In this document: in pieces, positions 44,916 through 54,471 of the stretch
Layout: each line of letters begins with the position of its first letter
How positions within the stretch are numbered: position 1 is the stretch's first letter
Program-made: the position numbers and the translations under genes
The notes under the pieces: generated by a model
What the model saw: the letters and a program-made list of their open reading frames with translations, nothing else
Database searches by the model: none
Told to the model about the DNA's origin: nothing
Origin: Bacteroidaceae bacterium HV4-6-C5C
GTDB lineage: Bacteria > Bacteroidota > Bacteroidia > Bacteroidales > Bacteroidaceae
Assembly: GCA_007896885.1 (NCBI GenBank)
Contig: VOIU01000009.1
Span: 1-64,000, forward strand
Direction: 5' to 3'
DNA: 64,000 bases

Positions 44916-47900
44916 TTAGAATGTAATTTGTCCACCAAAAGATATTTGGCGCATTAATGGATAACCAATCTCAGTTCCTATCTCCGGATCAAGTCCCGGA
45001 TAGCTAGTGATTGTCAAAATATTATCCATCGAGACAAAAGCACGGAATCTATTTATAAGAAATTTATTGGAAATTCTTTGTGGTACAGTATATCCGATCT
45101 GAATATTCTTCAATTTGAGATAGTCGGCCTTATATTCATTCCAATCACTCTGTATTTTGTTATTATATGTTGTTCCGTATGTCAAGCGTGGATATTTACC
45201 TGTTTGATTAGTGCGGGGATCATCAGGTTTAGAAGGATCATAAAAATAATGATTATCAGCAATATGCTCAATAATACCATATCCATGACTAATTAAAGTT
45301 GAGTTATAATAGTCCGTATTCCAATTGAGGTAGTGTCCAAAGGCACCTGACCACACCATCGAAAAATCTACGTTTTTATAAGAAAAAGCAGTATTGAAAC
45401 CTAAATTAAACTTTGGAACACTGGTATGCTTCGAAAAGTTGCGATCATTTGCATCACCATAATTCATATCTCCATTACTGTCTGCATATAGAATATCACC
45501 ATACCAAAGCTGGTCTTTCGCAATAGTCTTCATTCCACCAAACGAATAACCTGAATCAATCATAGCTTGTACCCAGACCATATCTTCTTTAGTACGTATC
45601 ATCCCATCCTTCGGACCTGCATAAATATCAACCGCACCACCAGTATATCCTTCACCCGAACCTCTATAAACTTTATAAAGATATGTTTCCCCCAATTGGC
45701 GACCTTCACTAATATATCCACTGAAACCGGATTCAGATACATCACTAAAGTTGTTTACATAACTGATTTTATTCCCTTTTTCATCATAAGTCCAGTATTT
45801 CTGAAGGCTCCCTTTGAACTTCATTACCTTGTTGGTATTAAAAGAAAAGTTCATTCCAACTTTATACTCAATATCTTTCCCAATTCGGTCGTTCCAATTT
45901 AAAGTAAACTCTAAACCGCGATTACGTACTTCACCTAAATTTTCCGGAGCAGGCTCTATTACTCCCATTGACAAATATAGTTCCGGATGATAGAGTATAT
46001 CCGAAGCATACTTATTATAATAATCTATCTCACCACTTAGACGATTCTTGAAGAAACCAAAATCGATACCTATATCAGTAGTAGTGGTACTTTCCCAATG
46101 TAATTTATCATTACTCAATTTTTCGCGTATAAGCCCTTTTGTACCTTCACCGTCAACAACCACATTACCTGTAGCATAGTTTGCCTGCCAATCGTAATTG
46201 CCAGTAGAATTATTACCAGTTTTACCCCATGAAACCCGCAATTTTAGATTAGAAAGAAAATCTGAGGTTCCCTGCATAAAAGGTTCTTCCGAAATACGCC
46301 ACCCACCGGAAAAAGAAGGGAAGTATCCCCAACGTTGATTCACTCCAAAACGTGAAGAGGCATCGGCACGAAGATTCGCTTCAAAGAGATAACGTCCTTT
46401 ATATCCATAGTTGAGGCGCCCAAAATAAGATAGAAGTCCCCACTTACTTGGTGAAGAGCTAGAAGAACTAACTAGCGTTTCATAAGTGCTCAGTTCATTT
46501 AGCGTCCAATCAGTAGCACCTTTACGAGAAACAGCAAAACTTTTGCTATAATACTGCTGTGCAGAATAACCCAGTAATACTCCCAATTCATGATCTTTCT
46601 GAATAGTTGTATTATAACGCAAAAGAATCTCTGCACTTTGTCGCCAAGTACGGGCACTTGTATTCGTAATGGAAGCATTTGCTAAAGCACTTTCACTAAC
46701 CCTTTGATCAGCCACATAATCCCAATAACCATTCTGACGGCTGTACGATGATTTATCGGTAAAAGTTGGGGAATAGTTGAATGTTCCTTCTATGCTCAAA
46801 CCCTTATAGGGAGAAATAATGCCATAAACTGAAGCATTCAGGCGCCAAATGGTATTGTAACCAGTAGCTCCAGCCATCTGACCAAAGATATTGTTTGCAT
46901 TTGAAGATTCTTCACTGGCCAATGCAGCACGTCCCCAATAATTTGGTTCTCCTGGATATACACCCGGAGTTGTCTGATAGAGATATTTAAAACCATTGCT
47001 AATATTAGCCATGCCATAGTCTTGTTTTTGTCCATAAAGACGCGTGCCAATAGTCAACCATTTAAGAATCTTGGCTTCCAAGTTGGTACGAAAATCTATC
47101 TTTTGAGTACTTGAGTCTAGATTCCACTTATTCATTACTCCCTGGTTATCTAAATACCCCAGTGAAAGCATATATTTCACCTTCTCCGAGCTGCCGGAAA
47201 CCGACAGATTGTGTTCTTGAGAATATCCCGTATGAAATATTTCATCAAACCAATTGGTATTTGGATAAGCCACATAATTGGGAACTCCATATTCATTCAG
47301 ACCATTTGGATTGGCAGAAGCTGTTTTCCAAAGATCAATGCTCTCTTGTGAAAAAATAGTTTTTGTATTCACATTTTCACAAGCTTCATTAACCAAACCC
47401 ATATAACGAGCATAGTCACTGACAAAAGATAACTTGTTATATGGCATCTGCGCTATTCCTGAATAAGAATAGGATATCTGAGGCTTGCCTTTCCCCGCTT
47501 TCGTGGTAATCAATATAACTCCATTTGCAGCGCGTGTACCATAAATTGCCGTTGAAGCAGCATCTTTTAGCACCGATATACTTTCAATATCATTCGGATT
47601 TACGTTATCCATACTCCACTCAATACCATCTACTAATACAAGCGGAGAATTACTATTAAAAGTTCCATTTCCTCGTACACGAATAGCAGCACCATCCGAA
47701 CCGGGTTGACCGGAATTTTGTGTCACATTCATTCCAGCAGCAAGTCCAGAGAGAGCAGATGAAACATTCATCAACGGACGCCCCTCCATCTGATCGGAAA
47801 AATTTATTGAAGTTACAGAACCCGTCAAGTTAACTTTCTTCTGAACACCGTAACCTACCACCACCACTTCATCCAGTACTTTTGTATCCGCTTTCATCCG

Positions 47901-48197
47901 AACATCAATAGTAGTACGACCATTCAAAAGAAATGTTTGTTTCTCGTACCCAATGTAACTGAATGAGATAGAAGGCTTGGACGAAGCCGTTTTTAAGATG
48001 TAACGTCCGTTCAGATCTGTTAAGACCCCATTAGTAGTACCTGCTTCAATAACAGAAACTCCCGGAAGGCTTTCTCCATTCTCATCTACCACCACACCAC
48101 TTACCGTTGTGGAGGTCTGAGCCCTGACAATATCTGTCAGTAAAAAGAAGGAAGCTAATAGAAATAATAGAAATAATAAATAATGCTTCTTTTTCAT
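44916..48197 (-). CDS. susC: SusC/RagA-family TonB-dependent outer-membrane transporter
   Basis: 1093 aa. Signal peptide 1-26 (..LLTDIVRAQ), then a carboxypeptidase-like regulatory domain (SGVVVDENGESLPGVSVIEAGT), the SusC motif EVVVVGYGVQKKVNLTGSV, a plug (LVLVDGIEWSMDNVNPNDIESISVLKDAASTAIYGTRAANGVILITTK) and a 22-strand barrel to the C-terminus (QISFGGQITF, ending in Phe). It imports oligosaccharides across the outer membrane with TonB energy. It heads the minus-strand PUL operon and diverges from the esterase-HTCS pair. No STN domain is seen, so no anti-sigma signalling is expected; control is by the HTCS. Confidence 0.96.
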   Translation of the reverse strand: MKKKHYLLFLLFLLASFFLLTDIVRAQTSTTVSGVVVDENGESLPGVSVIEAGTTNGVLTDLNGRYILKTASSKPSISFSYIGYEKQTFLLNGRTTIDVRMKADTKVLDEVVVVGYGVQKKVNLTGSVTSINFSDQMEGRPLMNVSSALSGLAAGMNVTQNSGQPGSDGAAIRVRGNGTFNSNSPLVLVDGIEWSMDNVNPNDIESISVLKDAASTAIYGTRAANGVILITTKAGKGKPQISYSYSGIAQMPYNKLSFVSDYARYMGLVNEACENVNTKTIFSQESIDLWKTASANPNGLNEYGVPNYVAYPNTNWFDEIFHTGYSQEHNLSVSGSSEKVKYMLSLGYLDNQGVMNKWNLDSSTQKIDFRTNLEAKILKWLTIGTRLYGQKQDYGMANISNGFKYLYQTTPGVYPGEPNYWGRAALASEESSNANNIFGQMAGATGYNTIWRLNASVYGIISPYKGLSIEGTFNYSPTFTDKSSYSRQNGYWDYVADQRVSESALANASITNTSARTWRQSAEILLRYNTTIQKDHELGVLLGYSAQQYYSKSFAVSRKGATDWTLNELSTYETLVSSSSSSPSKWGLLSYFGRLNYGYKGRYLFEANLRADASSRFGVNQRWGYFPSFSGGWRISEEPFMQGTSDFLSNLKLRVSWGKTGNNSTGNYDWQANYATGNVVVDGEGTKGLIREKLSNDKLHWESTTTTDIGIDFGFFKNRLSGEIDYYNKYASDILYHPELYLSMGVIEPAPENLGEVRNRGLEFTLNWNDRIGKDIEYKVGMNFSFNTNKVMKFKGSLQKYWTYDEKGNKISYVNNFSDVSESGFSGYISEGRQLGETYLYKVYRGSGEGYTGGAVDIYAGPKDGMIRTKEDMVWVQAMIDSGYSFGGMKTIAKDQLWYGDILYADSNGDMNYGDANDRNFSKHTSVPKFNLGFNTAFSYKNVDFSMVWSGAFGHYLNWNTDYYNSTLISHGYGIIEHIADNHYFYDPSKPDDPRTNQTGKYPRLTYGTTYNNKIQSDWNEYKADYLKLKNIQIGYTVPQRISNKFLINRFRAFVSMDNILTITSYPGLDPEIGTEIGYPLMRQISFGGQITF

Positions 48198-48408
48198 TTT
48201 ATTAGATTTAATGAATTATTAGGTTGTTAAACTCACATTGCAAAGAAATGTCATATTTAGCCAATCTAATAATACGCTTTAGGCAATAAATACCACGAAT
48301 TAAGAAAATCCTATTGAGAATGGGAAGATAATAAAGTGTTTTAGCGAATCGACTAGATTTTATCAGAAAATGACTAACTATTATTACTCTGAATTTAGAA
48401 ATAGATTG

Positions 48409-48416
48409 TATTTTTG
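48409..48416 (+). promoter_or_regulatory. -7 promoter element of the esterase-HTCS transcript
   Basis: TATTTTTG matches TAnnTTTG, 48 bp before the ATG at 48464, in the divergent control region shared with susC. Confidence 0.5.
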
Positions 48417-48463
48417 CCTCATACCTTAATAAAATGTACGCCGAATATCTAATTAAAATTATT

Positions 48464-49897
48464 ATGAAAAAGTTTTTTTTATTTTTGGTTTTATCTTTCT
48501 TATTCTTCCCATTTATACAAAGTAAAGTGAAACTCCCTGCAATGATGGGGAACCACATGGTAATTCAACAGAACCAATCCGTTAATTTATGGGGATGGGC
48601 GGATGGCAAAAATGTAATTATTACCACTTCCTGGAATAATAAAACTTATCGCACATCTACAGGGAAAGAAGGATACTGGTCAATCAAAGTGGAAACCCCT
48701 GCTGGCAGCTATACCCCTTACACTATTAGCATTAGTGATGGAACTCAGATCAAACTGTCTGATATTTTAGTAGGAGAGGTTTGGATATGCTCTGGTCAGT
48801 CAAATATGGAAATGCGTATGATGGGTAATACAGGACAGCCTGTCAATCAAGCCTTGGAAACTCTACTAAATGCAAATAATTATCGAGACCGTATCCGCTT
48901 TATCACTGTGCCCAGAAGTAAAGATGAAAAACGGAGAACTGATTTCGAAGAGAGAAAATGGGAAGTCTCCACTCCAGAAACTGTTATTGATTGCAGCGCT
49001 ACCGGCTATTTTTTTGCCAGACAACTGACTGAAAGTCTCCATATTCCTGTCGGACTGGTTATTAATAGTTGGGGAGGTTCGCAAATAGAATCATGGATGG
49101 ATGAAAAGACATTAACAAATATTGAAGGAGCGGATGTAAAAACTGCCAGTAGCCCTAAATTAGATATGCACCATCGTTTAGGATGTCTATATAATACAAT
49201 GTTGTATCCTGTGAAAAACTTCACAGCTCGAGGTTTCCTTTGGTATCAGGGAGAATCTAACATTTTCAATTATCAACTTTATGCTCCGATGATGACGGCT
49301 ATGGTTCAACTCTGGAGGGATGCCTGGGAATCACTTGATATGCCTTTTTATTATGTGCAAATTGCCCCGCATAAATATAATGATAGCAAAGATACCAGCG
49401 CTGCTTTATTGCGTGAAGCGCAGATTGATGCATTAAAAACAATTCCTAATTCTGGAATTATCCCTACAACAGACATCGGAGATGAATTTTGCATCCATCC
49501 TCCTCAAAAAGATGTAGTAGGACTCAGACTGGCAACTCTCGTATTAACCAAAACATATCATATTCGCAGATTGCCATCCACTGGACCTATGATGACAGAG
49601 GTCAACTACTCTAACGGAAAGGCAATAGTAACTTTTAATAATGCATCTGCCGGACTTGCTCCAAGTAATTGCAATCTCGAAGGATTTGAAATAGCAGGAA
49701 TAGATAGAATCTTTTATCAGGCAAAAGCTATAATTTCAGGACGCACAAATAATGTGGAAGTATGGAGTCAACAAGTTCCACAACCGGTAGCTGTGCGATA
49801 TGCTTTTCACAACTATGTCGGAAATATTACTTTACGCAATACCTTTGGAATAGCAGCCTTCCCATTCCGAACAGATAAATGGAATGATGTAAAATAA
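48464..49897 (+). CDS. SGNH-family acetylesterase (sialate O-acetylesterase-like)
   Basis: 477 aa starting at MKKFFLFLVLSFLFFPF (signal peptide); an ATG 30 bp upstream is less likely because it precedes the signal. The enzyme has an N-terminal beta-rich domain (VKLPAMMGNHMVIQQNQSVNLWGWAD), the nucleophile block WICSGQSNMEM (block I, Ser), GFLWYQGESN (block III) and DEFCIHPPQKD (Asp/His block V). It removes O-acetyl groups from glycans in the periplasm or at the surface. It lies 6 bp before the HTCS gene and probably de-acetylates the PUL substrate so that the lyases or GH88 can act. Confidence 0.88.
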   Translation: MKKFFLFLVLSFLFFPFIQSKVKLPAMMGNHMVIQQNQSVNLWGWADGKNVIITTSWNNKTYRTSTGKEGYWSIKVETPAGSYTPYTISISDGTQIKLSDILVGEVWICSGQSNMEMRMMGNTGQPVNQALETLLNANNYRDRIRFITVPRSKDEKRRTDFEERKWEVSTPETVIDCSATGYFFARQLTESLHIPVGLVINSWGGSQIESWMDEKTLTNIEGADVKTASSPKLDMHHRLGCLYNTMLYPVKNFTARGFLWYQGESNIFNYQLYAPMMTAMVQLWRDAWESLDMPFYYVQIAPHKYNDSKDTSAALLREAQIDALKTIPNSGIIPTTDIGDEFCIHPPQKDVVGLRLATLVLTKTYHIRRLPSTGPMMTEVNYSNGKAIVTFNNASAGLAPSNCNLEGFEIAGIDRIFYQAKAIISGRTNNVEVWSQQVPQPVAVRYAFHNYVGNITLRNTFGIAAFPFRTDKWNDVK

Positions 49898-49903
49898 AAG
49901 AAT

Positions 49904-52900
49904 ATGATAAAGCGATTCATACTATCTTCGTGCATACTATTTATTTTAGCATCTCTATTATCTGCCAATATCTATAAAAGATATGATGTAAGACATGGGA
50001 TGTCAGGGAATTGCGTGCGTAGTATTTTACAAGATAGCATTGGTTACATGTGGTTTGCAACTCAGGACGGACTAAATCGGTTTAATGGCATCGAATTTAC
50101 CAATTATGGCCATTCATCAGAAAATGGTGATAATAACTATATGAATATTGTAACTATTTGTCAACATTATGATAATAAACACATTTGGGTAGCAAGTACA
50201 GAAAAACTTTATCTATTTAATTCTCAGACTGAAAAATTTTCTGCATTCGACAAACAGACGAATGACGGTGCTACTGTCAACAGTGTATTTGGAATAGCAT
50301 ATGACAACTATAAACAGTTATGGATAGGAACAGCCAATGGATTGTTTGTCTATAACGAAAAAAAAGGAATATTAAGGCGATATAGACATTCTTTCTCCGA
50401 CCCTCATTCATTGCCTGACAATCACGTATGGGTAATCTATAATGACTCATACGGAACAATATGGATAGGAACTAGAAATGGCTTGGCAAAATATAATCAG
50501 CATACCAATAATTTTACTACTTACGTTACAAAAGGGACTTCATTTGGCCGTCCTGCTTGCAACGAAATAATTTCCCTAACGCAAAGTTCACAAGGGGTAC
50601 TATGGGCCGGAACATGGTATGGAGGACTCGCCCGGTTTAACAAAGAGACAGGACGGTTTCGCTATTATTTCGGAGAGGGAGATACACTTACAATCCCACG
50701 TATTCGTACTTTATTCCAACGGACAGCCAATTCATTTCATCTTGGCTCTGACGATGGGCTTTATACTTTTAATCCCACTACGGGAGAATGTATATTAACA
50801 GATGAAGAACATGCAAAAGAAAGTATTTATGCATGCTATCAAGATAGAGAAGGAGGCTTTTGGATTGGCACATATTTTAGCGGAGTAAGTTATCTATCTC
50901 CCAAACACAAGGATATAGAATGGTATTATTCTAACGGGACAAAACATTCCCTTTCGGGCAATGTAATCAGCCAATTCTGTGAAGATCCTCAGGGTAACAT
51001 TTGGATTGCCACTGAAGATGGAGGACTGAATGTTTTTAATCCCCGCAGCAAAACATTTACAAATCATTTATCAGAAAAAAATAACCTCAAGATAGGCTAT
51101 CATAATATTCACGCGCTTCTATATGATAAAGGAAATTTATGGATTGGGAGTTTTTCCAGAGGATTATATATTTTCAACACTCAAACAAAAAAAATTAAGA
51201 ACTACCGTCATAGTCAGACTAATCCCTATTCAATACCTAATGATCATATCTACTCTATTTACAAGACCAAAAATGGAAATATTTATATAGGCACTTTATC
51301 AGGGTTTTGCCAATATGACCCCAAAAAAGATTTATTCCGAACATTGAAGTCATTAAGTCATATTTTTATCTATGATATCATAGAAGACCAATACGGAAAT
51401 TTATGGATGGCAAGTAAAAGAGATGGTATCTGGCGTTATAACCCTCAAACTGGTAAATTGTACAATTACCGTCATAATCCCCAAAAAAAAGATTCTCCCT
51501 GTAGTAACTGGGTTATCCGTGTGTATATTGACCACAAACAGAACTTATGGTTTTGTACTGAAGGAGGTGGTATATGTCGGTATCACTATAAGCAAGACTG
51601 TTTTGAGAACTTTTCTACTAGAGATAATTTACCCAACAATATTATCTATGGAATATTGGATGATCAATCAGGAAACTATTGGCTATCTTCTAACAGAGGG
51701 CTCATTCGATATGAGCCGCAAAGCAAAAGGGCACAATTATATACTGTTGAAGATGGACTGCAAAGTAATCAATTCAATTTCCGTTCTTCATTACAGGCTA
51801 GTGACGGAAAGTTTTATTTTGGTGGAGTAAATGGCTTTAATGCATTTTATCCCTTTAAATTATCGGTTAATAAAGTGAGGCCTACAGCATCCATTTCCGC
51901 TGTATATATGCACAGTCCCGATGATAAGATAAGCCGTAGTAAACGAGTGCCTGCACTTAGTGGAAAAATCACTATCCCCTATCAAGTAGTGTCATTTGAT
52001 ATCATGTTCGAAAGTCTAAGTTATGTAGCTCCCGGCAAAAACTTATATGCCTATAAACTGGATGGAATTCATAAAGACTGGATTTACACTAACAAACATA
52101 ACGTATCTTTTTTAAATCTTTCTCCGGGGAAATATACTTTTCGTGTGAAATCGAGTAATAATGACGAGTACTGGAGTAATAATGACTGTTGTTTACATAT
52201 AGAAGTTCTACCTCCACCATGGGAAACAATTTACGCAAAAATATTTTATATATTAGTAGCTTGCGGCTGTGTCTATTATATGATACGTTTCTACCTACGT
52301 AAGCAACAAATCGTGAAACAAAGAAAAATGAAAGAAATAGAACAGATTAAAAATCAAGAACTGTTCCAAGCCAAAATCACATTTTTCACCCAGGTAGCAC
52401 ATGAAATAAAAACTCCATTGAGCCTTATCAATGCCCCATTGGAAGCCATTATGGAAATGCATGAATGGAATAATGAAGTAGAAAGTAACTTATCTGTAAT
52501 ACGAAAAAATTCAAATCGACTGATAGAGCTCGTCAAACAACTGCTCGATTTTCGTAAAGTAGATAAGGAAGGATACGCTCTCTCATTTAAACAAACTGAT
52601 ATTAATCAATTGATAGAAAATATCATTGAGCGTTTCCGCGCTATTTCGTTAACAGGTATTTCTTTCAGCATTTCTCTACCTGAAAAACATTTAGAATATA
52701 ATATAGACGAAGAAGCAATAACTAAAATTATCAGTAATTTGCTTAGTAATGCAATGAAATTTGCTCGTACTCAAATTATCATAATGCTGGATGAACATCT
52801 ATCTTCTGAAGGTCGCATTTTTTCTATCAAAGTACGCGATGATGGACCAGGAATCCCCAAAGATGAATGTTGCAAAGTTTTCGAACCGTTCTATCAAGCA

Positions 52901-53884
52901 GGAAAATCAAGTAACAATGGGTCGGGAGTTGGTATCGGACTGAGTTTGGTTCGGCTATTGGTGGAAAAACATAATGGTAAAGTTTATATAAATACTGATT
53001 ATGTGGATGGGTGCGAGATATGTGTAGAAATCCCTTATTTAGAAAAGAGTATCTCTATGAAGAATCCAATTTCCTCTATATTTAATAAAAAACTTATTTC
53101 AGTTAAGGAAGCAGAAATGGAGCTAAGCAGCTATTCTCTTCTCATTGTAGAAGACACAACAGATATGCTTGAATTTCTTGCCAAAAATCTTGAAAGCTCA
53201 TATGTTATTCATACGGCTTCCAACGGACAGGAAGCATTAGATTGTCTAGAAAAGACTACAATAGACATTATTATCAGTGATATTGTCATGCCATATATTG
53301 ATGGCTTTGAACTATTAAAAATAATTCGAGCCGATAATATGCTATGTCATATTCCATTTATTTTACTTTCAGCACTTGACAGTATCGACTCAAAAATAGC
53401 AGGCCTTGATTATGGAGCGGATGCATACATGGAAAAACCTTTTTCTTTACATCACATGAAGGCTACTATCAACAATCTATTAGAAAATAGACGTATGCTT
53501 TTTAATCATTTTACAACAGTACCGGATATGTCATATGACGGAATTTTGATGAACAAAACAGATGTAAAATGGCTTAATACAATTAACGAAATAATAACAA
53601 AGAACTTCACCAATGAAGAATTTACAATTGATAAGCTAGCAGGAGAAATGGCTATAAGCCGTTCTAATTTACAGCGAAAGTTAAAAGGCTTGACAGGAAT
53701 GCCACCAAATGACTATATCCGGCTTATCCGACTTAAAACTGCAGGAGATCTACTACAAAAAGGAGAGTACCGAATCAACGAAGTGTGTTACATTGTTGGA
53801 TTTAATAACCCCTCGTATTTTGCTAGATGCTTCCAAAAACAGTTTGGAATATTACCAAAAGATTATGTAAAAAAAGGAGAATAG
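49904..53884 (+). CDS. Hybrid two-component system regulator of the lyase PUL
   Basis: 1326 aa. Signal peptide 1-22, propeller repeats (GYMWFATQDGLNRF, IWIGTRNGLAKY and more) to about 690, Y_Y_Y about 700-770, membrane segment about 780-800, HisKA with FFTQVAHEIKTPLSL (His833), a complete HATPase (N-box NLLSNAMKF, G1 VRDDGPGIP, G2 GSGVGIGLSL), receiver about 1085-1205 (IISDIVMPYIDGF, Asp1126; MEKPF) and AraC HTH about 1230-1326. All catalytic residues are present, in contrast to the HTCS at 5443. It senses oligosaccharide from the imported glycan and should activate susC and its operon from the shared control region. Confidence 0.95.
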   Translation: MIKRFILSSCILFILASLLSANIYKRYDVRHGMSGNCVRSILQDSIGYMWFATQDGLNRFNGIEFTNYGHSSENGDNNYMNIVTICQHYDNKHIWVASTEKLYLFNSQTEKFSAFDKQTNDGATVNSVFGIAYDNYKQLWIGTANGLFVYNEKKGILRRYRHSFSDPHSLPDNHVWVIYNDSYGTIWIGTRNGLAKYNQHTNNFTTYVTKGTSFGRPACNEIISLTQSSQGVLWAGTWYGGLARFNKETGRFRYYFGEGDTLTIPRIRTLFQRTANSFHLGSDDGLYTFNPTTGECILTDEEHAKESIYACYQDREGGFWIGTYFSGVSYLSPKHKDIEWYYSNGTKHSLSGNVISQFCEDPQGNIWIATEDGGLNVFNPRSKTFTNHLSEKNNLKIGYHNIHALLYDKGNLWIGSFSRGLYIFNTQTKKIKNYRHSQTNPYSIPNDHIYSIYKTKNGNIYIGTLSGFCQYDPKKDLFRTLKSLSHIFIYDIIEDQYGNLWMASKRDGIWRYNPQTGKLYNYRHNPQKKDSPCSNWVIRVYIDHKQNLWFCTEGGGICRYHYKQDCFENFSTRDNLPNNIIYGILDDQSGNYWLSSNRGLIRYEPQSKRAQLYTVEDGLQSNQFNFRSSLQASDGKFYFGGVNGFNAFYPFKLSVNKVRPTASISAVYMHSPDDKISRSKRVPALSGKITIPYQVVSFDIMFESLSYVAPGKNLYAYKLDGIHKDWIYTNKHNVSFLNLSPGKYTFRVKSSNNDEYWSNNDCCLHIEVLPPPWETIYAKIFYILVACGCVYYMIRFYLRKQQIVKQRKMKEIEQIKNQELFQAKITFFTQVAHEIKTPLSLINAPLEAIMEMHEWNNEVESNLSVIRKNSNRLIELVKQLLDFRKVDKEGYALSFKQTDINQLIENIIERFRAISLTGISFSISLPEKHLEYNIDEEAITKIISNLLSNAMKFARTQIIIMLDEHLSSEGRIFSIKVRDDGPGIPKDECCKVFEPFYQAGKSSNNGSGVGIGLSLVRLLVEKHNGKVYINTDYVDGCEICVEIPYLEKSISMKNPISSIFNKKLISVKEAEMELSSYSLLIVEDTTDMLEFLAKNLESSYVIHTASNGQEALDCLEKTTIDIIISDIVMPYIDGFELLKIIRADNMLCHIPFILLSALDSIDSKIAGLDYGADAYMEKPFSLHHMKATINNLLENRRMLFNHFTTVPDMSYDGILMNKTDVKWLNTINEIITKNFTNEEFTIDKLAGEMAISRSNLQRKLKGLTGMPPNDYIRLIRLKTAGDLLQKGEYRINEVCYIVGFNNPSYFARCFQKQFGILPKDYVKKGE

Positions 53885-54076
53885 ATAATTTCATTTACAA
53901 TTAGTCGAAGAAAGATATGAGGATACCTATTGGGTAGATAGATACATGCACACGATAGTTAGCTTGACTGGCAAAAAAATTGAGACGCAATTCAAATTCT
54001 TTTTCATTCGATTTAATGAATATATTATTGCATTTAGTGTAACCTTTATCTTTAACTCAATAAAATATTGTTCTAA
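53885..54076. other. Intergenic sequence after the HTCS
   Basis: About 190 bp between the HTCS stop and a hipA relic. It is AT-rich with no open frame of note. I see no convincing terminator. Confidence 0.4.
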
Positions 54077-54342
54077 AAAGGAATAAAGTCAACAGATACC
54101 CGAAGTGTACACAGGAATGATTTCGAGGAGTTTAGTAAACGAATAGGACTTCCGAAAAAATAATAAAATGGAAGACTAATCGTTTTTTCAACTAAAAGCC
54201 AAAAGCCGAAAACTTAGTAAACTATTCTTTTCTGTCCGATAAGTTGAAAAGGTAATATAAAAAACAGCGATTAGAGGCATTTTATATTGCAAGAATAAAA
54301 CGCCAAATAGAAGATTGGAAAAACATGGCAATAATCACCTAA
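54077..54342 (+). pseudogene. Relic of a HipA-type kinase C-terminus
   Basis: In one frame the relic reads HRNDFEEFSKRIGLPKK and stops. One frame over it continues with KPKAENLVNYSFLSDKLKR, a stop, then YKKQRLEAFYIARIKRQ. These resemble the end of HipA proteins (DF..lG..lGL, then kA..LI..SFLsdelk..Yk....R). Two internal stops and one shift in a run of A show that it is dead. The last stop (54340..54342) lies 3 bp before repeat copy 3. Confidence 0.55.
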
Positions 54343-54345
54343 ATC

Positions 54346-54470
54346 TTGCACACTTACATTACATAAATAAATGCACAGAACAGTATTCTTCATTAATCTT
54401 TTTCATGGTAAAATTACAGGATATTTCATCGGGATTGAGTAATTTTACGGTGCAAAGGAGAATAAAGAAA
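54346..54470 (+). repeat. Direct repeat, copy 3 (leader of the VirE-like gene)
   Basis: 125 bp, the most complete copy. It starts TTGCACACTTACATTACA as copy 1 does, and ends GGTGCAAAGGAGAATAAAGAAA as copy 2 does, immediately before the ATG at 54472. It contains the exact inverted repeat GTAAAATTA/TAATTTTAC around 25 bp, just ahead of the ribosome-binding AAAGGAG. Confidence 0.92.
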
Positions 54471-54471
54471 A

